Under the pieces are notes generated by a model. That model saw nothing but the letters and a program-made list of their open reading frames with translations. It did no database searches and was not told the DNA's origin. From Micromonospora sp. HNM0581 (GTDB taxonomy: Bacteria > Actinomycetota > Actinomycetes > Mycobacteriales > Micromonosporaceae), in the NCBI RefSeq assembly GCF_012726175.1, contig NZ_JAASAD010000011.1, positions 1 to 64,000 of the forward strand: a DNA stretch of 64,000 nucleotides, in the 5' to 3' direction. Every line of letters begins with the position of its first letter. The first letter of the stretch is position 1. The translations under genes and the position numbers were made by a program. Positions 33,249-44,133 of this stretch are shown here, piece by piece.

Positions 33249-34384
33249 CCCGCCATCACCGGCGCACCTTCACCATCCAGCGCCACCGGCACCGTTGCCG
33301 CCCTGCCGTCACCTGCGGCAGCGACATCCCCGCCGGTGTGCAACCCCTGCCGGTGCCACGAGCCGAAAGTCAGCGCGTCCCTCACCACCTCCAGCACGCA
33401 GGGCCGGTCGGCGTTCAGCGCCTCGTCGCAGGCCGCGCCGACCAGCTCCGGCCGGTCGACTCGAACCCCGTGCAGGCCGAGCAACCGGGCCCAGCCGGCG
33501 TACGGGACGTCGTCGGTCATCGGTCGATGCCCACGCCGGGGATGGCCAGACCGCTCGTTGAACACCAGCACCACCAGTCGCGGGTCGGGCCACACCGACC
33601 GCCAGCGGGAGACGGTGACCAGTTCGGCCAGTCCCTGCGAACGCATCCCCTCGTCGGTGACCAGGACGATCACCGGCCGCTGCGGGGCGGCCAGCTTCGC
33701 GGCGACGGCGTACGGCAGGACGCTGCCGGGCGGTCCGGCCGGACCCACCACCACATCCACCGGAGTCTTCCGGTGCGCGGCCGGCAGGGTACCGTCGACG
33801 ATCACCACGCCGTCCGATGGCAGCCGGGCGGACAGTTCGTCGAGCACCCAGCCACCATCGGTCGCGGTACGCGGCGACGCGGCTGGTACCCCGCCGGACA
33901 GTGACAGGTGAGGCAGTACCAGGCCGATCGGGCAGCCACCGTGCGACGCGGCGTACAGCGCCTCGTGGACCAGCTCAGGCACCCGCACCGGGTCGGCGGC
34001 GTACCGGACGCCGTGGCACACCTCGGCGAGCAGTCGCGTCGTGACCCCCACCGCGTCATCCGCGACCGAGCCAGGCTCGACGACGACGGCGAGTACCGGC
34101 AGGCCGGCGCCCCGGGCGGCATCGAGTCCCACGAGCAGGCCCCCGGCGGCCACCCCGCCAGCCGCCAGGCAGACACCCGGCGCGCCGGTGAAGCGGGTAT
34201 GCCCGGCTGCCGCGAGCACAGCGCACTCCGCGTCGCGCACAGGTACGAACTCCGACTCGCCGCCGGTAGCGTCGAGTGCCTCGACAAGTGCGGCGAACGC
34301 CTGCTCCGGATGGCCGAACACCCGCGGAATCCGCCAGGCCCGTAGCCGGTCGACCACCGCGTCAGCGACGCTCGTCTCAGGCAC
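33212..34384 (-). CDS. Short thiamine-diphosphate-binding enzyme lacking the middle domain
   Basis: A 390-aa member of the acetolactate synthase/pyruvate oxidase group. The N-terminal PYR domain (~1-165) has the conserved Glu in FVPVRDAECAVLAAAGHTRF and the C-terminal PP domain (~200-350). Family members are ~550-600 aa; the central TH3 domain is absent. The cofactor motif is altered: the usual GDG reads TDEG, though the Asn at the motif end (VLVFNERSG) is kept. The start is GTG at 34384, 8 nt inside the stop of the previous gene. The reaction is not known. Confidence 0.75.
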   Translation of the reverse strand: MPETSVADAVVDRLRAWRIPRVFGHPEQAFAALVEALDATGGESEFVPVRDAECAVLAAAGHTRFTGAPGVCLAAGGVAAGGLLVGLDAARGAGLPVLAVVVEPGSVADDAVGVTTRLLAEVCHGVRYAADPVRVPELVHEALYAASHGGCPIGLVLPHLSLSGGVPAASPRTATDGGWVLDELSARLPSDGVVIVDGTLPAAHRKTPVDVVVGPAGPPGSVLPYAVAAKLAAPQRPVIVLVTDEGMRSQGLAELVTVSRWRSVWPDPRLVVLVFNERSGHPRRGHRPMTDDVPYAGWARLLGLHGVRVDRPELVGAACDEALNADRPCVLEVVRDALTFGSWHRQGLHTGGDVAAAGDGRAATVPVALDGEGAPVMAGWPLSPHSDKVL

Positions 34385-35495
34385 CGCCCCGTCCCGGGGT
34401 GACCGGATCGACGTAACGCAGCACCGCGCCCACCCCGTCCACCAGCTCCGGCGCCTCGTCGGCACCGAGCACGGTCAGCTCGGCATCGGTGCCGACCAGG
34501 GCACGTACCAGGGCCGCGTCGGCCCGGACCCGTTCCGGTTCGGCGACGGTGGCCAGTTGCCCCGGCTCGGTGGCGATGTCGGTGGCGGCCGGGCCGACCC
34601 AGAGCTGGCCGTCGGCAGACGCATCGTCGACGATCAGCATCGTGTCGACCTGGTTGCGCTGCAGGGCGGCCACGACGGCGTCGAGTCCGGCACCGACGTC
34701 CTCCTGCATGCCGAAGCGGTCCAGGGCCGCGTTCACCCGCTGGTCGGCCACCTCGGCGATGGTCTGCACGGTCAGATCGTCGAGCAGGCTCTGGTCGGCA
34801 CCGCCGGCCCGGGAGCCGGCATCGGTGCGTACCACCAAATCCTGCCAGCGGTCCGGCATCTGGGCGGCGATCATGCCGGTGGCGCGTACGTCACCGGCCA
34901 CCACCACCACCTCGGCACCCACCCGCTCGGCCAGTTCGACGGTGGCCGCGGTGACGTCACCGGCGTTGTGATGCCATGCCTCCATCGCGGCGCGTTGGTA
35001 GCGCGACTGGGACCAACCGCCGGGCCGGACCCGGCGCAGCTGGTAGCTTTCCCGGCCGACCACATGCGCCCGGCGCGGCACCCCGCCGGCGCTCACCGAC
35101 ATGGCGTCGGCGCCGGTCCGGTCGGCCAGCACCCGCACCCACGCCACCTGTTCGCCGCGTTGGGCCAGCAACGGCATCACGTGTGGCAGCGGGGCGTACG
35201 CGGCCAAATCCCGACGCGGTGGGGCGGACAGGTACTCGGAGAGCACCACCTGTCCCCCTGCCCCGAACACGGCCAGCCCGTAGTCGCCGGGCATCGGGTC
35301 GTGTCCCCGGATCACCCGGTCGACGGCGGCGAGGGTCGGCTCGTCCGCCCCCTGCTCGGTCAGCTGGCGTTGCAGGGCGCGCCAGCGCAGATCGAGCGCC
35401 GCGTGCGCATCCTCGGTGTCCAGGGACGCGTCCAGGTACACCGAGCACCACGGACCCGGGCGCTGGTACAGCGGGCGCAGGAAGGACAGCTGCAT
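34377..35495 (-). CDS. Rv2629/Vms1-like ribosome hibernation factor
   Basis: A 372-aa protein of the archaeo-eukaryotic release factor (eRF1/Vms1) superfamily. The Vms1-type loop GGWSQSRYQRAAMEAWHHNA (~160-179) and a VVVVAGDVRATGMIAAQM strand-loop are present; the GGQ of true release factors is not. Mycobacterial Rv2629/Msmeg1130 and Balon relatives bind the ribosomal A site in stress and hibernation. Peptidyl-tRNA hydrolysis is a possible alternative. Its start faces a membrane-protein gene across 147 nt. The stop overlaps the ThDP enzyme start, so they form one transcript. Confidence 0.85.
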   Translation of the reverse strand: MQLSFLRPLYQRPGPWCSVYLDASLDTEDAHAALDLRWRALQRQLTEQGADEPTLAAVDRVIRGHDPMPGDYGLAVFGAGGQVVLSEYLSAPPRRDLAAYAPLPHVMPLLAQRGEQVAWVRVLADRTGADAMSVSAGGVPRRAHVVGRESYQLRRVRPGGWSQSRYQRAAMEAWHHNAGDVTAATVELAERVGAEVVVVAGDVRATGMIAAQMPDRWQDLVVRTDAGSRAGGADQSLLDDLTVQTIAEVADQRVNAALDRFGMQEDVGAGLDAVVAALQRNQVDTMLIVDDASADGQLWVGPAATDIATEPGQLATVAEPERVRADAALVRALVGTDAELTVLGADEAPELVDGVGAVLRYVDPVTPGRGGA

Positions 35496-35642
35496 GCTCG
35501 ACCCCTTTCCGGCTCAGCCCCTCGCTTACCCACCCGGCCGCGCATGTCACCTGCCGGCAACCGCATGACGGGTTTTCATTCATGTCACTCGACCCCGGAT
35601 ATCGATACGATCGGTAGCCACAGTCGGACTCTGGGTGGTGAA

Positions 35643-36182
35643 ATGGACACGACATCGTATTCCCGGCGTAGCCTGCACCCCACCGGTCGGATCCTCACCG
35701 CACGGATCGTGCGCCTGATGGACGGCTACCCCCGAGAGGTACGGGTGGGGCAGCCGATACTGGTGGTGGTCCTCGCCGCAGCCGGCGTGGCCGGCCTGCT
35801 GGCCCGGCTGGTACGCGCCCTGCTCTCGGCCGGTTCCGGGTCGGGCCGACGCAGCTTCAAGGACCTGAAGAAGGGCCCCGAATACCTGGTCACCCCGATC
35901 CGCCTACGCGACGACGGCGGTCGGCTCTACGAGGTGGAGCTGCACGGTCACCTGCCGCAGAGCGCCCTGCATCCGGCCGACCACGTCCAGTTGACCCTGC
36001 GCGAGCAGGGCGACCCCGACCTGGCACCCAAGATCGAGCGGATCGTCAACCTGACCACCGGGCAGCTGCTCCGGCCGCGTACGGCCACCATGTGGTCACA
36101 CCTCGGGCCGCCTCTGCTGCTCCAGGCGGTGCTGGGCGTGCTGGTCCTCGCCTCGGTGGCCGCCTGCGCGGCGGTGGTCTGA
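35643..36182 (+). CDS. Hypothetical membrane protein with two membrane segments
   Basis: A 179-aa protein with a hydrophobic segment at ~42-66 (ILVVVLAAAGVAGLLARLV), a soluble domain (~85-150; 'YLVTPIRLRDDGGRLYEVELHGHLP') and a C-terminal segment (~158-178). The central domain looks like a beta-sandwich. The ATG at 35643 has GGGTGGTGA just upstream. The long open frame around it reads antisense to the hibernation-factor gene and is not taken. No family recognised. Confidence 0.7.
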   Translation: MDTTSYSRRSLHPTGRILTARIVRLMDGYPREVRVGQPILVVVLAAAGVAGLLARLVRALLSAGSGSGRRSFKDLKKGPEYLVTPIRLRDDGGRLYEVELHGHLPQSALHPADHVQLTLREQGDPDLAPKIERIVNLTTGQLLRPRTATMWSHLGPPLLLQAVLGVLVLASVAACAAVV

Positions 36183-36222
36183 GCGGCGTCCGGACGGCCG
36201 GGAAGGCGACGGCGCACGCCAA

Positions 36223-36245
36223 CCACCGCCAGGGTTGCTCGGTGG
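36223..36245. terminator. Weak hairpin between convergent membrane-protein genes
   Basis: CCACCG and CGGTGG (6 bp) flank an 11-nt loop in the 70-nt gap. Pairing is short, so the call is tentative. Confidence 0.35.
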
Positions 36246-36252
36246 CTCGTCC

Positions 36253-36597
36253 TCAGCCGACCGGGGCGGGCTGCTTGGCCGGTTCGGTGACGTCGAGCAT
36301 CCCCCGCCCCCGTGCCCAACGCTCGAACACGACGGTGGCGAACGGCGGTACCGCGCAGGCCAACGCGACGAGTGTGGCGAGCAGGCTCCACCGGTGCACC
36401 CGAGCCACCGCCAGCACCAGCACCCCGTAGGCGACGAAGAGCGCACCGTGGATCGACCCGAAAATTTGCACCCCCAGCTCGTTGCCGGGCGGACCGTACT
36501 TGACCACCATGCCGACCAGCAGCCCGGCCCAGGAGAACGCCTCCGCGATGGCCGCCACCACGAACAGTCGGGTCACCTTGTCACGCACGACGACCAT
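36253..36597 (-). CDS. DUF3817 integral membrane protein
   Basis: A 114-aa protein with three membrane segments and the DUF3817 pattern: VAAIAEAFSWAGLLVGM, GVQIFGSIHGALFVAYGVL and PFATVVFERW. The family is small, conserved in actinobacteria and of unknown role. The start MVVVRDKV lies 74 nt from the divergent ligase gene. Confidence 0.85.
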   Translation of the reverse strand: MVVVRDKVTRLFVVAAIAEAFSWAGLLVGMVVKYGPPGNELGVQIFGSIHGALFVAYGVLVLAVARVHRWSLLATLVALACAVPPFATVVFERWARGRGMLDVTEPAKQPAPVG

Positions 36598-36671
36598 GCT
36601 ACGGACCTGACCTGAGCAGATGGCATGGACGTGCGACGTTCGGGGTACCAGCGGTGACAGGGTGGTGACTC

Positions 36672-38150
36672 ATGGGTGAGGACGTCGGCGTACAGACCTT
36701 CAGCCGCCAGGATCGGGCTCGTTACCGGGACAAGGTACGCCGCTGTCTCGACGTGTTCGCCGAGATGCTGCGCGAGTCCCGGTTCGACGTCGACCGGCCG
36801 ATGACCGGGCTGGAAATCGAACTCAACCTGGTCGACGACGAGTCGATGCCGGCTATGCGCAACGCCGACGTGCTGCGGGCGGTGGCCGATCCGAGCTTCC
36901 AGACCGAACTCGGCCAGTTCAACGTCGAGATCAACGTCGCGCCCCGGCGGCTGACCGGCACCGGCACCGCCGGGTTCGAGGAGCACGTCCGCGCCGCCCT
37001 GAACGCGGCGGACCAGCAGGCCCGCACGGTTGGCGCCCGACTCGTGATGATCGGCATCCTGCCGACCGTACTGCCGGAGCACCTGACCGCTGCCACCCTG
37101 TCGGCGAATCCCCGCTACGCGCTGCTCAACGAACAGATCTTCGCAGCCCGCGGTGAGGACCTGCGGATCGCCATCAACGGAGTGGAGCGACTGGCCGTCA
37201 CCGCCGACACGATCACGCCGGAAGCGGCGTGCACGAGCACCCAGTTCCACCTCCAGGTCGGTCCCGGCCAGTTCGCCGACTACTGGAACGCCGCGCAGGC
37301 CGTCGCCGGGATCCAGGTGGCCCTCGGAGCGAACTCGCCGCTGTTCTTCGGCCGGGAACTGTGGCGCGAAACCAGGATCCCGCTGTTCCAGCAGGCCACC
37401 GACACCCGGCCAGAGGAGATAAAGACCCAGGGCGTACGTCCCCGGGTCTGGTTCGGCGAACGCTGGATCACCTCGGTGTTCGACCTGTTCGAGGAAAACG
37501 TACGGTTCTTCCCGGCGCTGCTGCCGGTGTGCGATCCGGAGGATCCGTCCGAGACCCTCGCCGCGGGTGGGGTACCGACGCTGGCCGAGTTGCGGTTGCA
37601 CAACGGCACCGTCTACCGGTGGAACCGCCCGGTCTACGACGTCCTGCGGGGCCGACCGCACCTGCGGGTGGAGAACCGGGTCCTCCCGGCCGGGCCGACC
37701 GTGCTGGACACCGTCGCCAACGGGGCCTTCTACTTCGGTCTGGTCCGGGCGCTCGCCGAGGCGGACCGCCCGCTGTGGTCGCAGATGTCGTTCAGCGCCG
37801 CCGAGGAGAACTTCCACACCTGCGCCCGGCACGGCATCGACGCCCACGTCTTCTGGCCCGGGCTGGGCTATCTACCGGTCACCGAGCTGGTACTGCGCCG
37901 CCTGCTGCCCCTGGCCCACCACGGTCTGGACCGTTGGGGCGTCGAGCCGGACGAACGGGACCGCCTGCTCGACATCATCGAGCAGCGCTGTCTCACCGGC
38001 CGTAACGGCGCCACCTGGCAGGTGGCCACACTGCACCGGCTGGAGTCGACCGACCAGCTCGACCGCCCGGACGCGCTACGTGAGGTGGTCCGGCACTACG
38101 TGGAACTGATGCACAGCAACCGGCCCGTCCACGAGTGGCCGATCCGCTGA
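36672..38150 (+). CDS. Glutamate-cysteine ligase family (GCS2-type) protein
   Basis: A 492-aa ATP-dependent carboxylate-amine ligase of the GCS2 superfamily. The family motif 'MTGLEIELNLVDDES' (~39-53; Glu pair binds metal) is at the N terminus, 'CTSTQFHLQVGP' follows, and 'LRLHNGTVYRWNRPVYD' and 'HLRVENRVLPAGPT' are late motifs. Actinobacteria such as this one make mycothiol rather than glutathione in general, so the product is uncertain. A strong match to 'glutamate--cysteine ligase' annotation in actinobacteria is recalled; the substrate is inferred. Divergent from the DUF3817 gene. Confidence 0.85.
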   Translation: MGEDVGVQTFSRQDRARYRDKVRRCLDVFAEMLRESRFDVDRPMTGLEIELNLVDDESMPAMRNADVLRAVADPSFQTELGQFNVEINVAPRRLTGTGTAGFEEHVRAALNAADQQARTVGARLVMIGILPTVLPEHLTAATLSANPRYALLNEQIFAARGEDLRIAINGVERLAVTADTITPEAACTSTQFHLQVGPGQFADYWNAAQAVAGIQVALGANSPLFFGRELWRETRIPLFQQATDTRPEEIKTQGVRPRVWFGERWITSVFDLFEENVRFFPALLPVCDPEDPSETLAAGGVPTLAELRLHNGTVYRWNRPVYDVLRGRPHLRVENRVLPAGPTVLDTVANGAFYFGLVRALAEADRPLWSQMSFSAAEENFHTCARHGIDAHVFWPGLGYLPVTELVLRRLLPLAHHGLDRWGVEPDERDRLLDIIEQRCLTGRNGATWQVATLHRLESTDQLDRPDALREVVRHYVELMHSNRPVHEWPIR

Positions 38151-38185
38151 CCACCTCCTGCCACGATGCGGGTATCCGCGGCGCG

Positions 38186-39157
38186 CTACCGGAAAAGCGT
38201 GGCGCGCCCGGCCCGGCTCCCCACCAGGCGGTTCCGGGTGTCCAGGTCATTGACCACGTCCGTGGCACTCAGCCCGTGGGCGGTCAGGTCGGCGGTGCGC
38301 CCGGCCCACCACAGGACGGGCCGTCGGACACCGGCGGCGGTGTCGGCGCTGCCGAGGACCACCCCCAGGTCGTTCACGGCGGTCGCCCGACTCGTCGCAC
38401 CACCCAACGTGCCCAGGTCGGTCAGCGCCCCGGCGCGCCAGCGGAAGGCCCGGCCGTCGTCGATGCCGACCACGTCGCCGAGGTTGTTGATCGCCGTCGC
38501 CTGGTCGCCGACAGGAGTGAGGACGCCGTCCCGCAAGCGGCCACCCACACAGGTGCACGGGTAGTCGTACGGCGGGACGTTGAAGGTGCCGACCACGTCG
38601 CCCCGATTGTTGAACCCGGTGGTCAGCTCGTAGAAGTCCTGCCGGCCAAGGTCGATGATCGCACCGTCCTGCCACACGACACGGTGCGGGATGTGGTTGG
38701 CCGGGTTGCTCAGGCCGAGCACCTGCCCTCGGTCGTTGACGGCGACCGCCTCGCTGTAGTCGCCGCCGAGGGTACCCAGGTCGATCATCTGCCCATTTCG
38801 CCAGAGCACGGCCCGGGTGACCAGCTCAGGACCGGTCGAGGTGCCGACCACCTCGCCGCGCTCGTTGACGTCGACAGCGGTGGACTCCACATGCCCCGGC
38901 AACACTCCGAGGTCGGTCATCGTCCCGTGGCGCCAGAGGAACGCGTGCCGGGCGCCGTCGGCCGTCATGCTCCAGCCGACGACCGTGCCCCGGTCGTTCG
39001 TCGCGGTGGCGGCGCTGGCGGCACCACCCAGGGTGCCCAGGTCGACGGCGCGGTAGGCCAGGGCGGCGGAGGCTGCGGTGGCGGGTAGGACGATCAGCGC
39101 GGACACGACGAGCACGGATGCGGTCACGGCGGCGGCCAGGCGAACGGAATAGCTCAA
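38186..39157 (-). CDS. Secreted HAF-repeat protein
   Basis: A 323-aa exported protein. A signal peptide (basic RLAAAVTASVLVVSALIVLP followed by AAAAS-type Ala cleavage) occupies ~1-33. The rest is HAF repeats, each with 'A-N-xxDxG-VVG' and an 'F-W/LWR-G-M-DLGTLGG' unit, at least seven copies, predicted as a beta-propeller or solenoid. HAF proteins are extracellular with unknown function. The TTG at 39157 is the start because GAGGAGG lies 5 nt upstream and the signal peptide begins there; a longer frame has no ribosome-binding site. Confidence 0.85.
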   Translation of the reverse strand: MSYSVRLAAAVTASVLVVSALIVLPATAASAALAYRAVDLGTLGGAASAATATNDRGTVVGWSMTADGARHAFLWRHGTMTDLGVLPGHVESTAVDVNERGEVVGTSTGPELVTRAVLWRNGQMIDLGTLGGDYSEAVAVNDRGQVLGLSNPANHIPHRVVWQDGAIIDLGRQDFYELTTGFNNRGDVVGTFNVPPYDYPCTCVGGRLRDGVLTPVGDQATAINNLGDVVGIDDGRAFRWRAGALTDLGTLGGATSRATAVNDLGVVLGSADTAAGVRRPVLWWAGRTADLTAHGLSATDVVNDLDTRNRLVGSRAGRATLFR

Positions 39158-39321
39158 CGGGTCCTCCTCAGGCTGCGATGACGGACCGACGTCACCGCCA
39201 ACCACCCGAACTTTGTGCGATCGGTTGATAACGCACAGTAGATCGGTGTTCGAGAAGGTCACCTCGGTCGATCGGACATCGATCGATGGCCGCGCGCCTA
39301 CCGCGACAGTTCACGCGTTCA

Positions 39322-39360
39322 GCCCCCGCCACCTCCTGCACGCCAGAAGGCGGCGGGGGC
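39322..39360. terminator. 9-bp hairpin in the argG/HAF gap
   Basis: GCCCCCGCC and GGCGGGGGC flank a 21-nt loop. It lies between the two - strand genes argG (upstream) and the HAF gene, and may add to the termination of argG. Confidence 0.35.
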
Positions 39361-39392
39361 ACCGGTCGCGGTTCGGCAGGCCGGAGACGGCA

Positions 39393-39430
39393 CCGTCCGC
39401 CGCCTGCGGGTGACCGTAGGCAGCGGACGG
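39393..39430 (-). terminator. Nested hairpin terminator after argG
   Basis: CCGTCCGC pairs with GCGGACGG, and an inner GCCT/AGGC pair lies inside. It starts about 24 nt past the argG stop on the - strand. The remaining sequence up to the HAF start (39158) shows no open frame. Confidence 0.6.
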
Positions 39431-39453
39431 CGGGCCTCGCCGGAACTGGTCGG

Positions 39454-41163
<1,710 letters not shown>

Positions 41164-41571
41164 TCAGTCGGGCTGGCTGGTGACCGCCGCGTCAGCGGGC
41201 GACCCCCGCCGCGCGTCGCCGACCACGGTCTGGTCCGCCCGGTCGAGGGCTTCGGCCTCCGGCCCGTCCGGCGGCTCGGCGGCGGTGTCGGTGCCCGGCT
41301 CGAACTCGTGTCCCTGTGCGCACAGCCGGTCGTACACCCGGTGCCGGGCCAGGGCCATGACGTGGGTCTCCACCTGCGCCTCGGCGCGTAGTTCCGCGAC
41401 GGTCTCCCGCACCGCCGCCGCGACCACGCTCACGTCGGTGCGCGGGAACCGCTCGGCGATCACCTCGATCTCCCGCTTGATGGCCCGCTCGGGGTCGTCC
41501 AGCACCCCGATCTCCGACTCGTCCGCACCGGTGTCCGGCGCCGTCCGCGATTCGTCCGCAACGTCCGCCAT
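41164..41571 (-). CDS. Three-helix-bundle dimerisation-domain protein
   Basis: A 135-aa acidic protein. The core (~28-90; 'REIEVIAERFPRTDVSVVAAAVRETVAELRAEAQVETHVMALARHRVYDRL', described here in part) resembles the actinobacterial three-helix-bundle dimerisation domain proteins of unknown function. AGGAGGA lies 5 nt before the ATG. The tail (LCAQGHEFEPGTD... onward) is disordered. It stands alone, with an empty 261-nt region before argG. Confidence 0.65.
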   Translation of the reverse strand: MADVADESRTAPDTGADESEIGVLDDPERAIKREIEVIAERFPRTDVSVVAAAVRETVAELRAEAQVETHVMALARHRVYDRLCAQGHEFEPGTDTAAEPPDGPEAEALDRADQTVVGDARRGSPADAAVTSQPD

Positions 41572-42389
41572 CGCTTCCTCCTGACCACGTCTTGACACTC
41601 GCGCCCCACCATCTCCGCGTACCGCCGTCGGCAAACCGCCACACCGGTATCCGGGCGATCCGTTCGGCAGGAGTTCACCGCCGGGACAACTGCCTCCTCG
41701 GCCTGTACCGCGGCGGCAGACCGAACTGGTTGGCGCGGTCGATGAACCGCAGGAGCCGGTCGAGCGGCGGGCACCGATCCCGCGCGAGTATCTGGAGAAG
41801 GCCCCGGGTGCGCGGCCGCACCTGCCGGTCCGTCGAGGGGCGACGCTCGCGGAGTTCGCGCAGATCGCGCCCGGCTACCCGGTGTTCCGGATACTCCCTC
41901 GGTCGCAGAGCTGACCAGGCCGGGCGCTCCCCGACCCGTACCGACGAGGGTCTGGGTTTCGCTCGTCGTCCACAGGTCGCCGGAAGCACCGAAGATCGGC
42001 GTCGCGGCGCCGAACCCGTCGATCGTCTGATAGCTCGACGCGGTGTTGCCGGAGTTCCACCGCGCCTGGAAACGCGCCGGCCGCTGATCCGCCGCGCGCT
42101 GCCGGCCGTCAGCGGGTGAGGCCGACGAGGGTGGCCAGACGAGCGACGCCGGCCGGGGCTGAGTGACGGTGGGCGAGATCGGCGATGACGGTACGCGTCA
42201 ACGGCCGGCAGCGGATCTCGGATCGACAACGTCCAGCGCTGGATCGACAGCTCCCGCGCCGCCCTCAAGACCGTCTCGGCCCACCGTCTCGCCGATAGCG
42301 CACTCACCGGTACGACCCTCGACTGGCTCAACCCGCCCACGAAGCCAACTTGAGGCAGTCGCAGGCAATGTCGGTGATCGGTTTGACGT
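41572..42389. other. Region of decayed gene fragments
   Basis: About 820 nt without an intact gene. Coding-like stretches of both strands occur, none with a start and complete domain: 41717-41914 (+, ends APGYPVFRILPRSQS), 42109-42204 (-, ends RLATLVGLTR), 42216-42353 (+, ends TTLDWLNPPTKPT) and the glycosidase-like piece at 41874-42077. Their frames overlap, which is why only fragments are claimed. The next intact gene, treZ, ends at 42390. Confidence 0.5.
41874..42077 (-). pseudogene. Remnant of a GH30-like glycoside hydrolase
   Basis: Sixty-eight in-frame residues read ...FQARWNSGNTASSYQTIDGF followed by GAATPIFGASGDLW and TETQTLVGTG. 'YQTIDGFGA-TPI' is typical of the first strand of GH30-type glucuronoxylanases and endo-galactanases. 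The rest of the catalytic domain is absent, so this is a fragment. Family recall only. Confidence 0.4.
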
Positions 42390-44117
42390 CTAAAGCGCCA
42401 CGATCGCTGCTGTCTCGGCTGGTAGTTCGATGCGGTCGCGTTGCACGGTGACGCCGTCGCCGGTGGCCAGCAGGACTCGGCGGGCAACCCCGGGCAGGGT
42501 GACCCGTTGCGGTTTGCCGGCCAGGTTGGCCGCGACCAGGCAGCCGCCGCGCCGCATCACCAGGAACTGGTCGCCGTGGCGTACGTCGAGGGTGTGCAGG
42601 CGGGGATCGGACAGGTCCGGGCGGGACTTGCGCAGCGCGATCAGGCGGCGGTGGAAGTCGTACATCTCGCGGTGTTCGGGTTTGTCCAGCTCGGCCCAGT
42701 CGAGCCGGGACCTCAGGAAGGTCTGCGGGTCCTGCGGGTCGGGCACCTCGCCGGGCGGCCAGCCGTGCGCGGCGAACTCGCTGCGGCGGCCGGTGACCAC
42801 GGCGGTGGCCAGTTCCGGCTCCGGGTGCGAGGTGAAGTACTGCCAGGGCGTGGCGGCGGCCCACTCCTCCCCCATGAACAGCATCGGCGTGAACGGCGCC
42901 GTCAACAGCAGCACCGCCCCCACCCGCAGCAACGCCGGGGACAACGAAGCGGAGAGGCGGTCACCGACCGCACGGTTGCCGATCTGGTCGTGGTTCTGCA
43001 GATACGCGACGAAGCGGTGACCGGAGACCCGCTGCCGGTCCACCGGACGGCCGTGGTGCCGTTGCCGAAACGACGACCAGGTGCCGGTGTGGAAGAAGCC
43101 GCCGGTGAGCACCTCGACCAGACACTCCATGGTGCCGAAGTCACCGTAGTAGCCCTGCCGTTCGCCGGTGAGCAGGGTGTGCAGGGCGTGGTGGGCGTCG
43201 TCGTTCCACTGGGCGTGCAGGCCCTGGCCGCCGGCCTCGCGGGGGGTGATCAGCCGGGGATCGTTGAGGTCGGACTCGGCGATCAACGACAGCGGGCGGC
43301 CCAGGTGGGTCGAGAAGCTCTCGACCTCGACGGAGATCTCTTCGAGCAGGTGCACGGCGCGGGTGTCGGGCATGGCGTGCACGGCGTCAAGGCGCAGCCC
43401 GTCGACGTGGTAGTCGCGCAGCCACATCAGCACGCTGTCGATGATGAACCGGCGTACCCCGTCGGAGTGCGGGCCGTCCAGGTTGACCGCCTGACCCCAC
43501 GGGGTGTGCCGCTCGGTCAGGTAGGGCGCGAACCTCGGCGCGTAAGCCCCGGAGGGCCCGAAATGGTTGTAGACGACGTCGAGGATCACCCCCAGACCGC
43601 GCGCGTGAGCGGCGTCCACGAACCGTTTCAGGCCGTCCGGTCCGCCGTAGGGTTCGTGCGGGGCGTACCAGCAGACGCCGTCGTAACCCCAGTTGTGTTC
43701 GCCGTTGAAGGCGTTCACCGGCAGCAACTCGATCATGTCGACGCCGAGGTCGACCAGATGGTCGAGTTTGCCGATGGCCGCGTCGAAGGTGCCTTCCGGG
43801 GTGAAGGTGCCCACGTGCAGCTCGTAGAGGATGCTGCCGGGCAGTTGCCGACCCGTCCAGGAACCGTCGGTCCAGGCGAACGCGGCATGGTCGTAGATCC
43901 GGCTGGGCCCGTGCACCCCGGACGGCTGCCACGCCGACCGGGGATCGGGCAGGGGTTCGTCGTCATCATCGAGCAGGAACGCGTAGTCGGGACCGGCATC
44001 GGGCGCCTCGACGCGCCACCAGCCGCCCCGGCCAGCGCGCATCTCATGGTCGGCGACACCGGGCAGGTGCAACCGGACCCGTTTCGCCTCGGGTGCCCAG
44101 ACGGTGAACTCGGTCAT
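42390..44117 (-). CDS. treZ: Malto-oligosyltrehalose trehalohydrolase
   Basis: A 575-aa GH13 enzyme that releases free trehalose from maltooligosyl-trehalose. An N-terminal carbohydrate-binding module (~1-90) precedes the barrel. 'GLRLDAVHAMPDTRAVHLLEEI' holds the nucleophile Asp, 'LIAESDLNDPRLI' the acid/base Glu and 'YLQNHDQIGNRAVGDRL' the third Asp. It lies 16 nt after treY and is the last of three genes in the operon treX-treY-treZ. Confidence 0.97.
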   Translation of the reverse strand: MTEFTVWAPEAKRVRLHLPGVADHEMRAGRGGWWRVEAPDAGPDYAFLLDDDDEPLPDPRSAWQPSGVHGPSRIYDHAAFAWTDGSWTGRQLPGSILYELHVGTFTPEGTFDAAIGKLDHLVDLGVDMIELLPVNAFNGEHNWGYDGVCWYAPHEPYGGPDGLKRFVDAAHARGLGVILDVVYNHFGPSGAYAPRFAPYLTERHTPWGQAVNLDGPHSDGVRRFIIDSVLMWLRDYHVDGLRLDAVHAMPDTRAVHLLEEISVEVESFSTHLGRPLSLIAESDLNDPRLITPREAGGQGLHAQWNDDAHHALHTLLTGERQGYYGDFGTMECLVEVLTGGFFHTGTWSSFRQRHHGRPVDRQRVSGHRFVAYLQNHDQIGNRAVGDRLSASLSPALLRVGAVLLLTAPFTPMLFMGEEWAAATPWQYFTSHPEPELATAVVTGRRSEFAAHGWPPGEVPDPQDPQTFLRSRLDWAELDKPEHREMYDFHRRLIALRKSRPDLSDPRLHTLDVRHGDQFLVMRRGGCLVAANLAGKPQRVTLPGVARRVLLATGDGVTVQRDRIELPAETAAIVAL

Positions 44118-44133
44118 GACGCAGCCTCCCGGG

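Noticed and set aside
34041..36182. 713-codon open frame on + strand
   Set aside because: Most is antisense to the hibernation-factor gene. Only the last 179 codons, from the ATG at 35643 with an upstream ribosome-binding site, are taken as a gene.
41675..42487. Long - strand open frame over the fragment region
   Set aside because: It spans the end of treZ in another frame, is rich in Arg and Ser with no motif, and the fragments described are in different frames.
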